Shown: positions 56,236 through 64,000 of the stretch, piece after piece | How positions within the stretch are numbered: the first letter of the stretch is position 1 | Layout of the letters: each line of letters starts with the position of its first letter | Source: Flavobacterium stagni | GTDB lineage: Bacteria; Bacteroidota; Bacteroidia; Flavobacteriales; Flavobacteriaceae | NCBI RefSeq assembly: GCF_004122105.1 | Contig: NZ_SBKN01000009.1 | Span: 54,346 to 118,345 of the forward strand | Reading direction: 5' to 3' | Length of the DNA: 64,000 nt | The notes under the pieces: model-generated | What the model was told of the DNA's origin: nothing | Database searches by the model: none | The model's input: only the letters and a program-made list of their open reading frames with translations | Made by a program: the position numbers and the translations under genes

Positions 56236-56756
56236 ATTATCTTTTTATGTATAATTATTTTGACTTTTTTATAAAAAGTAAAACCACTTTTTCAAATTTC
56301 AATCCAATTTTTGAAATCGGACACATTCAAAATAAAATATAAAAAAAGCTTCGAATAGTCTTTATTAAACAATTTACCTTTTATCCCCTAAAATTTCAAT
56401 TTTGAAGTGAATCATGTTGCTAATTGATTCCTTTAAAAAGAAAGAAAATTCATGTAATGATATAAAGTATTGATTTTCAAATATTTAAAATTCATAAAAA
56501 TAATCATTTTCTTACTAATGAAATGATAGTTTGGAATTGGTCAGTAAAAATGAGTCTTTAAAGGAATTTGCATAAGTCATATTTATTGGTTTTTGTTTCG
56601 CTAATTTGCTTTTTAACGGTGTTTAAGTGACTTCATCGATTTCTTGGAATTTAAGTTTTGTTGAATCAAAAGGGTGCGATGAATACTGTTAATTTTGAAA
56701 AATTATTTTGCTCATTTTCAATGCAGTAAATAACTATTCAACCCTAACAAAAATTT
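56236..56756. other. 521-bp AT-rich intergenic region
   Basis: No gene or structured RNA was recognised. The region is strongly AT-rich. A perfect TAATTTTG (56690-56697) lies 59 bp before the start of the giant gene, but without a TTG at the normal -33 distance. CCCTAACA (56742-56749) recurs upstream of the 53166 gene (53142-53149), each within about 25 bp of the start codon. Confidence 0.5.
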
Positions 56757-59700
56757 ATGAGAGCAAACTTTCACACTCTAAAAAGAAAACAAAAGCTTAG
56801 TTGTATCATTCACATTCAGTGGATACTGATTTTTTTCAGTACTTTCGCTTTGGCACAACGACCTACGGTATTGTATACAAGTTTGTCTGCTACGACACCT
56901 GCTTCTTCGAATGCTCGCTTTACGTTAAATACGTTGACAAGTTCGCACAAGCAAATTCGTTTTCAATCGCAACAAACTTTGCCTTCTGGAAACGCTACAT
57001 GGGCGTTTCATCAAGGCACAACTGCTACGCCTGACTACACCAATTGCTGGCGTCCTTACACCGCAAACAATGTGTTGTCAGCCAACACATTCATTCCTGT
57101 AGGATTTGCAAATGGCGCCCGTTATAATAGTTCAAGTGGCGGTGTTGATGGTCAATTACCTGCCATCACCAATGGGAATTATTATACATTCAATGTAACT
57201 AATAATGCAACCAGTGATAACCTCATGCAATTATTAGAAACAAATTATAATCCTGTATTAATTAGTGGTGTAGCCCAAACTTCTGGAACATATGGGTCTA
57301 GAGTGGTCACTATTACAACTTCTGGAATTCCAAATGCGGCTGAAAATATCTTCATTCGTTACTCAACAAATGCTTATGTGTCATCTACTTTAATTCAAGC
57401 CACAGGTTCGGGAACAACATGGACAGCAACAATTCCATGGCAAGCCGCTGCGGTTAGTTTTTATGCATATACAAGTAATAAAACAATAACAGAAATAAAT
57501 GCTGATGTTGCAAGCTATGGTCAATCGGCACATTTGATGTCTACTTTAAATTTAAATAACAACGGGGGCAGTAATTACAGTTGGACTCCAGCAACAGGGA
57601 ACTACATTGTATCATCAACTACAGGAAGTGCTTCAGCTAATTCTGTAGGATATGCTACCTTAACCACACCAACTTCAGGATTATTTGATGTTTTAAATGG
57701 AGGAGTTGTCCATACGGGTTTAGTAACAGTCTTGGTAACAGGTAATGCTACTGAACCAGGTACTGCAGGATTAAATAATTCAACACTATGGACCTCTTTA
57801 ACGATCCGACCAAATGGCGCACGAACCATAAGTGGATCACCAAATGCTGGTATCCCTTTACTACTTTTCAATGGTGCGGATAATGTAACGATTGACGGTT
57901 TGAATTCCAACGGTAACTCATTAGTCATTTCAAATTTGACTGTTGCTACTAATTTTAATACTTCAACATTAAATTTTGTTAATGATGCATCTAATAATTT
58001 AATCACGAATTGTTCGGTATTAGGATCTGGGACAAATTTCGGAACTGCAACTATCATTTTTCGTTCAGGAAGTAGTACTGGTAATGATAATAACACAATA
58101 TCTAAATGTTTAATCGGGCCTGCTGGAGCTAACTTACCGAGTTATGCAATTTATTCTGATGGAGGCACAGCAACCGCCAATAGTGGTAATACCATTTCAC
58201 AAAATGAAATATTTGATTACTTTTCATCAACTAATTTCCATGGAGGAGTTGTAATTTCAGGTGGAAATACCGGTTGGGTCATTTCTAATAATTATTTTTA
58301 TCAAACAACTTCAAGAAACATAGCCAATACACAAGTTGCAATTAATATTTCAGGTACCACAACGTCTCGACATGAAGGTGCTCTGATAACTGGTAATGTA
58401 ATTGGTTTTTCTAATAGAGCTGGAACAGGAAATTATACTTTAAATTTGGGTAATTCTGGAAAGTTTTATCCAATTCGTATGTCTAACCACTCTACTTCAA
58501 TTTTTACTACTATCTCTAATAATAGTATCAGAAATATAGCTCTAACTGGAAGTAGTACTGGAGCTTTTACTTCAGCTCCTTTCATTGGTATTTCATCAAA
58601 TACAGGGAGCTATACTATTTTGAATAACACTATTGGAAGTTTAGTAGAAAATGATAATATTACCCTGGTAACTTCCAATGGAGCAACAGCAACTGATTTT
58701 ATTGGGATTTTTAACAATCAAGCCAACTTAACAATTGATGCTAATTCAGTAGGAGGGATCACTATTTCTAATACTTCTACTGCATCAACTGCTCAAATGG
58801 GATTATATGGAATGTATTCAACTTTGGGTGCTACCTATACTATAACATTTACAAACAATATTTTAGGTGGAACAACTGCCCATTCTATTCAGAATTTATC
58901 GAATTTACCAATCTCTTTTGTCTACGGTTTATATAATTTCAACGCGAAAGGGCAATATTCAAACAACATAATTCGAAATTTGACTGGTTTTGGGGGAGGA
59001 TCATTATCCTTAGGGGCATTAACTGGGATGTATTTTTCAGGAGATAATTTGCCGACCACAATCGCTCAAAATCAAATTTATAATTTGACGAATCAAAGTA
59101 CAGGAATAAGTGCTGAAGCAGTCAAAGGTATTTTCAATCGAATTACCTCTTCTTCACAAATTATATCTAAAAATTCAATTTACAATTTAAATGCTCCTTT
59201 ATTAACTAATGCAACAATAATTGGAATTGATAATGGAGCTACACCTAGTACAAATACAATTTCAAACAATTGGATCCGACTTGGAATCGATTCAGCGGGT
59301 AATTCTATAAATAATGATTATAACTTTATTGCTATTCGTGGAAATGGTGGGAATTTAAATTTATACCATAACTCAATTTATATCGGGGGTCAGGCAGTTA
59401 CAGGTTCTGTAAATACAGCATGTTATCAGTCAACAACTACTAATTTTCATAATGTAATTGCTCAAAATAACATATTTTACAATACGCGTAATAATGGGAC
59501 AGGAACAGGAAAACATTTTGCAGTTCAATTTACCAATCCTCCTGCTTCCTATACATTTAATAATAATTGTTATTTTGTAAATGGAAACGGTGGAACGGTA
59601 GGTTTTTTAAATACAAATCTAAATTCATTGCTCGATTGGCAACTCGCTACAAATCAAGAAGCCAATGGTGTCAATGGCGATCCTCAATTTGTCGGAGCAA

Positions 59701-62700
59701 CTAATTTAGTCCCCGATTTCCATATCAATGCTTCTATTCCTACAGTGATTGAATCCTCTGGAGTGGTAATTGGAACCGTGACAGATGATTTTGATGGAAA
59801 TTCAAGAAGTGGGTTGACACCGTCAGATATTGGAGCTTTCGCAGGTAATTTTACGAGTGCAATTTCACCTTGTGGAATTCCCGCACAACCTACCAATTTT
59901 AGTGCTACAGGTTCAACAACAACATCAGTAAGTGGGGCTTTTGTTGGTATTTCAGAACCTAATACTAGCTATCTTATTGTTCGAAGCATAGGAGCATTAA
60001 CGGGATTTCCTGTAGATGGAACTATTTATACAGTTGGAAATTCATTAGGAAATGGTACTGTAATTCAGAGAGGTTCTTCTACAACAATTAGTCAAACAGG
60101 CTTGATACCAAATACTAGTTATCAATATACCATCTTTCCATATTTGTCAGTTTCATGTACCGGTGGGGCAAAATATAATACAATAAATCCGCTATCTGGG
60201 ATTTTGTTAACTTGTCCATTGCCTCCAACAAGTCCTACTATTTCGATGATTACCAATGAAGGTGCAAGAATAGCTTGGATAGGAGCTACAGGTATGGGTA
60301 CCTTAAATCCAGTAAATTATTCTGTAGAAATTTATACTAACGCCACATTTACAACTCCAGTTTTAGGGTCACCATTTAATGCAGGAACTGCAACAAATTA
60401 TATAGTAAATGGGTTGTTACCAAATACGGCTTATTACGTTCGCATAAAAAGTAATAATGGTTATTGTGAAAGTGCTTATTTAAATGGAGGGTCGTTTCTT
60501 ACCAATTGTATTACTTCAAATTTAAATAGTACTCAGGGATTCAATCAAACAAGTATTCCTAATTGTTGGCGTTCTGCTATTGTTCCAATTGGAGGTACTG
60601 CAACTGTTTTACAACCATTTACTCGTATTTCTTATCTCGCAAATGCAGCATTACCAACTACTACAGCACAAGAGGGGACACATTTTGTTCAATATGACGC
60701 CGTTAATCAAGTCAGCGGTGGAGAAGAACGACTTATAAGTTTGCCATTTTCAACAATTGGAATTACAAGCGTTGATTTAGAATTTTTTTGGCGAAATCAA
60801 AATGCAGCTGCTTTCAGTACAGGAGCTTTTTTGAATGAAGGGGTACAAATTGAATATTCATTTGATGGAAGTTCTTGGGTAAATATTGGTCCTTTTATAA
60901 GAAGACATGAAAGCACATTAGCTGCAGAGACAGCACAATGGATTAAAAAAACATTGTCAATGTCAGTTATTGGTAACCAACAACAAGTTTTTATTGCATT
61001 TAAATTTCACTCTTCAGCAGGACAAAATTTATTTATAGATAATGTAATACTGCGAGAAACTCCAGATCCAATAGTGGTTACACCTTCAAGCCCTTCTATA
61101 TGTTCAGGAAGTTTTACTTCCCTTGTAGCGACAAGTACTGCAAATTATACCTATACTTGGTCTCCATCAACGGGATTGAGTGCGACATCCGGAGCTTCGG
61201 TTATCGCGAATCCTACAAGTACGACAACCTATACGGTAACGGGAGTTCTAGGGAATAAATATTTTTCTCAAGAAGTAGTGGTAACTGTTAATCCATTACC
61301 ACCCTCCGTAACATTGAATACTACTTCCACATCAATTTGTCAAAATGGAATAGTTCCTATGACAGCATCTTCTTTTACCCAATCTTCTGTTCAAATTGGA
61401 GCAGGTGTTGGAGTAAATACGTCAATTACACCTTATAGACAAACTACCAATAATGCTAGGAATCAATATTTAATTACTAAAGCAGAGTTAAATGCAGCGG
61501 GTATAACTACAGCTTCCGAAATTACTTCTATAGGATTTAATGTTACAGCGGCTGGATCAGGAATAATTTCATCATATACCATTAGTTTAGCCAATACAAC
61601 TGCAACCAGTCTAACTTCAAATTATTTAACACCAACCTATACGGCAGTTACTACGCGAACAAATTTCACGGTTACAACGGGAATCAATTCCTATAATTTT
61701 GCTACTCCATTTAACTGGGATGGGACATCTAATATTCTAGTGAATGTTTGTCATACAGGTACAGTTAACAGCTCTGCTACAGTTAGAGTAACTGGATTCG
61801 CTACAAATTTAACTGCGATTAGTACAGGAGCAAATACGTGTACTGCTTTAACTGGAGCAACCGTTTCTACATTTAGACCAAATATTCATTTGACGGTAAA
61901 AACAAATAGTCCAATCACATGGTCTCCCACAACAGGACTATTTATCAACGCCGCTGCAACAACAGCTTATACAGGTACTGCAACTACAACCGTGTATGCA
62001 AAACCTTCTGCAACAACAACCTATACCGCAACAAGTACTTTAGGAAGTTGTACGAGTACAAATTCTACATTAATTACAGTTCAAAATAATACTGCTATTG
62101 TAACGCATCCGGTCTCTCAAACTGTCTGTATCGGTGAGCCCGTGACATTCAGTGTGACAGTTGCGAATTCTCTTGGAGGCTATTTGTACCAATGGCGTAA
62201 GAATGGAAATTCTATTCCAGGAGCAATAAACAACACTTATACCATTCCATCGGTATCAAATGCTGATGCTGCGTCTTATTCGGTAGAGGTCTTGGGTGAT
62301 TGTGGACCCGTGGTAATCTCTTATGACGCTCAATTAACCGTAAATCCGTTAATCCCAGTAGCTGTTTCTATTTCAACATTAACAAATACAATTTTAATGG
62401 GAACTTCGGTAACTTTTTCTGCAACCCCAACCAATGGAGGAACAAATCCCTTATACCAATGGGCGATAAATGGGAATCCTATTGCAGGTGCTACCAATGA
62501 TACGTTTATTACTTCAACTCTAAATGATGGCGATAGTGTTACTGTTACGTTGATTTCCAATGCATCACTCTGTATTCAAAATTCACCTGCAATTTCCGAT
62601 GCTATTATAATGAATGTGAATCAAGTTCCTCCTGCATCTGTTTCGATTGCTACAGCAACAAGTACGATTTGTGCGGGAACAGTCATTACATTTACAGCGA

Positions 62701-64000
62701 CATCTCTAAATGAAGGAACTACACCAACCTATCAATGGCAAGTCAATGGGATTAATCAAATTGGGGAAAATGGCACAACTTTCATAACTTCTAATTTGAA
62801 TGATGGCGATGAAGTAACAGTTATTTTGTCTCCAACCATAGGGATTCCAGTTCAATCCAATACAATATCTATTCTGGTTAATCCAATCACGTCAGTTGGA
62901 TCGGAAACAATTTCAACCTGTGATACTTATACTTGGCCTGCAAATGGACAAACGTATACTTCCTCGGGTGTTTATACACATACTGCAGGTTGTAATATTG
63001 CAACGTTAAACCTAACGATAACGCCAAGTACGACAAATGGTAGTATTACCACTACCGCTTGTGATAGTTACACATGGGCCGAAAATGGAGAAACGTATAC
63101 TTCAACAGGTGTTTATACCAATACCGTTGGCTGTAATACCGCTACCTTGAATTTAACGATTGCCCCTAGCTCATCGAATACTATATCTGTAACTGCATGT
63201 GATAGTTATACCTGGTCAATCAATGGCCAAACGTACACTACATCAGGAACGTATACGTATCAAGTAGGTTGTGTAAATGAAGAATTGGTATTGACCATTT
63301 TACCGCTCCAAACGTATTATGCAGATGCAGATAATGACGGATTTGGTAATGCAAGTTCAAGTATACAAGCCTGTGCAATGCCTTTTGCCTACGTAACGAA
63401 TAACACCGACTGCGATGATACACGTGCAAACGTAAACCCCGGAGCAGTGGATGTGTGTTACGACGGCTTAGACAACGACTGTAATGGTAACATCGACAAC
63501 ATTGGCTTACCCGGAGGTTGTATACCAATTTACACCGTTCCTGCACCCACTGTACCTAATTCAACCATCGCTCAAGGTGCGACCGTTCTCACAAGTTTAG
63601 TTGCTAACGCACAAGGTTACCGTTTCCGTGTAACTCGTGTAAATCCACTCGATGATTCACCGATTTCGGCTACGGTTATTGTAGATATGGGCTTACGTAA
63701 CTTATTCTTATCGAATTTGTCGATTTATGCCTATGGTTCAAAGTATAAAGTTGAAACAACGGTACTTATCAACAATGTATGGCAACCGAACTATGCGCCA
63801 GCATTCTACGTGTTCACGCCAACACCATTAAGTACAGTAGCTTCTTGTGGTACTCAAATTTCAAATACAACCTCACAAGTTACCAGTTCGGCAGTTGCTT
63901 TAGTATCGGTTTACCGCTACCAAGTCCAACGTTTGGATGCGAGCAACAACGTTGTAAGCACACAAGTGTTGACGAGCGGTTTGCGTTACTTCTCTTTTGA
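56757..64000 (+). CDS. Giant T9SS-type surface protein, 3' end outside the window (partial)
   Basis: I read the frame codon by codon from ATG 56757 to the window end: no stop occurs in 2,414 codons. The signal peptide ends near FALAQ (residue 34). Then follow a YS-type beta module shared with the preceding protein (about 167-278, FIRYSTNAYV); a long Asn/Thr/Ser-rich region of NTIS and NVTIDGL motifs (about 295-1040) like a right-handed beta-helix, closing with PSDIGAFAG; two fibronectin-like parts; a jelly-roll-like domain (about 1250-1440); PKD and Ig-like repeats (to about 2040); three CD-x-YTW repeats (about 2050-2180); and a D-x-D-x-D-G unit with CYDGLDNDCNGNID. The end matches the preceding gene, so a C-terminal type A sorting domain is expected beyond the window. 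An adhesin role is inferred. Confidence 0.85.
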   Translation, partial: MRANFHTLKRKQKLSCIIHIQWILIFFSTFALAQRPTVLYTSLSATTPASSNARFTLNTLTSSHKQIRFQSQQTLPSGNATWAFHQGTTATPDYTNCWRPYTANNVLSANTFIPVGFANGARYNSSSGGVDGQLPAITNGNYYTFNVTNNATSDNLMQLLETNYNPVLISGVAQTSGTYGSRVVTITTSGIPNAAENIFIRYSTNAYVSSTLIQATGSGTTWTATIPWQAAAVSFYAYTSNKTITEINADVASYGQSAHLMSTLNLNNNGGSNYSWTPATGNYIVSSTTGSASANSVGYATLTTPTSGLFDVLNGGVVHTGLVTVLVTGNATEPGTAGLNNSTLWTSLTIRPNGARTISGSPNAGIPLLLFNGADNVTIDGLNSNGNSLVISNLTVATNFNTSTLNFVNDASNNLITNCSVLGSGTNFGTATIIFRSGSSTGNDNNTISKCLIGPAGANLPSYAIYSDGGTATANSGNTISQNEIFDYFSSTNFHGGVVISGGNTGWVISNNYFYQTTSRNIANTQVAINISGTTTSRHEGALITGNVIGFSNRAGTGNYTLNLGNSGKFYPIRMSNHSTSIFTTISNNSIRNIALTGSSTGAFTSAPFIGISSNTGSYTILNNTIGSLVENDNITLVTSNGATATDFIGIFNNQANLTIDANSVGGITISNTSTASTAQMGLYGMYSTLGATYTITFTNNILGGTTAHSIQNLSNLPISFVYGLYNFNAKGQYSNNIIRNLTGFGGGSLSLGALTGMYFSGDNLPTTIAQNQIYNLTNQSTGISAEAVKGIFNRITSSSQIISKNSIYNLNAPLLTNATIIGIDNGATPSTNTISNNWIRLGIDSAGNSINNDYNFIAIRGNGGNLNLYHNSIYIGGQAVTGSVNTACYQSTTTNFHNVIAQNNIFYNTRNNGTGTGKHFAVQFTNPPASYTFNNNCYFVNGNGGTVGFLNTNLNSLLDWQLATNQEANGVNGDPQFVGATNLVPDFHINASIPTVIESSGVVIGTVTDDFDGNSRSGLTPSDIGAFAGNFTSAISPCGIPAQPTNFSATGSTTTSVSGAFVGISEPNTSYLIVRSIGALTGFPVDGTIYTVGNSLGNGTVIQRGSSTTISQTGLIPNTSYQYTIFPYLSVSCTGGAKYNTINPLSGILLTCPLPPTSPTISMITNEGARIAWIGATGMGTLNPVNYSVEIYTNATFTTPVLGSPFNAGTATNYIVNGLLPNTAYYVRIKSNNGYCESAYLNGGSFLTNCITSNLNSTQGFNQTSIPNCWRSAIVPIGGTATVLQPFTRISYLANAALPTTTAQEGTHFVQYDAVNQVSGGEERLISLPFSTIGITSVDLEFFWRNQNAAAFSTGAFLNEGVQIEYSFDGSSWVNIGPFIRRHESTLAAETAQWIKKTLSMSVIGNQQQVFIAFKFHSSAGQNLFIDNVILRETPDPIVVTPSSPSICSGSFTSLVATSTANYTYTWSPSTGLSATSGASVIANPTSTTTYTVTGVLGNKYFSQEVVVTVNPLPPSVTLNTTSTSICQNGIVPMTASSFTQSSVQIGAGVGVNTSITPYRQTTNNARNQYLITKAELNAAGITTASEITSIGFNVTAAGSGIISSYTISLANTTATSLTSNYLTPTYTAVTTRTNFTVTTGINSYNFATPFNWDGTSNILVNVCHTGTVNSSATVRVTGFATNLTAISTGANTCTALTGATVSTFRPNIHLTVKTNSPITWSPTTGLFINAAATTAYTGTATTTVYAKPSATTTYTATSTLGSCTSTNSTLITVQNNTAIVTHPVSQTVCIGEPVTFSVTVANSLGGYLYQWRKNGNSIPGAINNTYTIPSVSNADAASYSVEVLGDCGPVVISYDAQLTVNPLIPVAVSISTLTNTILMGTSVTFSATPTNGGTNPLYQWAINGNPIAGATNDTFITSTLNDGDSVTVTLISNASLCIQNSPAISDAIIMNVNQVPPASVSIATATSTICAGTVITFTATSLNEGTTPTYQWQVNGINQIGENGTTFITSNLNDGDEVTVILSPTIGIPVQSNTISILVNPITSVGSETISTCDTYTWPANGQTYTSSGVYTHTAGCNIATLNLTITPSTTNGSITTTACDSYTWAENGETYTSTGVYTNTVGCNTATLNLTIAPSSSNTISVTACDSYTWSINGQTYTTSGTYTYQVGCVNEELVLTILPLQTYYADADNDGFGNASSSIQACAMPFAYVTNNTDCDDTRANVNPGAVDVCYDGLDNDCNGNIDNIGLPGGCIPIYTVPAPTVPNSTIAQGATVLTSLVANAQGYRFRVTRVNPLDDSPISATVIVDMGLRNLFLSNLSIYAYGSKYKVETTVLINNVWQPNYAPAFYVFTPTPLSTVASCGTQISNTTSQVTSSAVALVSVYRYQVQRLDASNNVVSTQVLTSGLRYFSF
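62905..63300 (+). repeat. Three CD-x-YTW repeats in the giant gene
   Basis: About 43-residue units begin at TCDTYTW, ACDSYTW and ACDSYTW, each followed by NGQTY or NGETY, SGVY/TGVY/SGTY and a GC pair. They are probably beta-rich spacer modules, each with a pair of cysteines. Confidence 0.8.
63453..64000 (+). repeat. Direct repeat copy 2 shared with the preceding T9SS gene
   Basis: Colinear with 54948-55495 at an 8,505-bp offset and continuing past the window end. Synonymous differences are frequent, so the copies are not a very recent duplicate. Confidence 0.85.

Noticed and set aside
57602..58096. 164-codon minus-strand frame, and similar short frames to 63546
   Set aside because: All lie inside the giant open frame starting at 56757, which I read without a stop to the window end.

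Overview
The window looks like a chromosomal segment of a member of the Flavobacteriaceae, probably Flavobacterium or a close relative. The evidence is type IX secretion (T9SS) cargo with type A sorting domains, lineage-typical genes (PorD/DUF4835-like, RprX/RprY-like two-component pair, Bacteroidetes-type RNA polymerase omega, DUF1015, DUF4199), AT-rich intergenic DNA, and promoters of the Bacteroidetes form TTG-N19-TAnnTTTG instead of the E. coli form. No rRNA, tRNA, CRISPR array, transposase or prophage gene was seen.

Layout. 1-8.7 kb: end of an acidic protein, MeaB-type GTPase, AEC permease, FAD-dependent oxidase, nadC-yihY-priA, and a LytTR response regulator. 8.8-10 kb: ribosomal operon rpsF-rpsR-rplI with a strong promoter and a terminator. 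10-16.3 kb: ligA, three tandem YhhN-family membrane proteins, and a 5'-nucleotidase split into two genes. 16.3-24 kb: a housekeeping run (dapA, bamD, rpoZ, coaBC, porD-like, recN, fabV). 24-32.3 kb: a 1,339-residue T9SS protein, a glycosyltransferase-CoaE fusion, and the rprX-rprY pair. 32.3-43 kb: mostly minus-strand metabolic and repair genes (acyl-ACP thioesterase, miaA, exonuclease-GIY-YIG nuclease, yggS, DUF1015, 3-hydroxyacyl-CoA dehydrogenase, Gfo/Idh/MocA, pcm, xre, smpB) with two copies of an intergenic repeat element. 43-52.7 kb: cell-envelope genes (beta-barrel, S8 lipoprotein protease, ABC ATPase with membrane partner, M1 peptidase, DUF4199, RDD, two GNATs). 52.7-64 kb: two large modular secreted proteins. 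The second is open from 56757 to the end of the window (more than 2,414 codons) and is truncated only by the window edge.

Functional themes. Several genes serve surface biogenesis: BamD and a PorD-like factor (envelope and T9SS assembly) are encoded on the same segment as T9SS cargo proteins whose mature parts are built from GEVED, fibronectin-like, beta-helix, PKD/Ig-like and calcium-binding D-x-D-x-D-G modules. The last two cargo genes share N-terminal and C-terminal modules, with a colinear 548-bp DNA repeat, which suggests duplication and module shuffling.

Most notable features: (i) six GTCA motifs at an exact 10-bp spacing beside nested inverted repeats in the 510-bp intergenic region before the second T9SS gene; (ii) a continuous fusion of a membrane glycosyltransferase with dephospho-CoA kinase; (iii) the uninterrupted giant adhesin-like frame; (iv) the triple YhhN array; (v) the two-gene 5'-nucleotidase; and (vi) two orientations of a REP-like element. 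No wholly new multi-gene system could be demonstrated from sequence alone.
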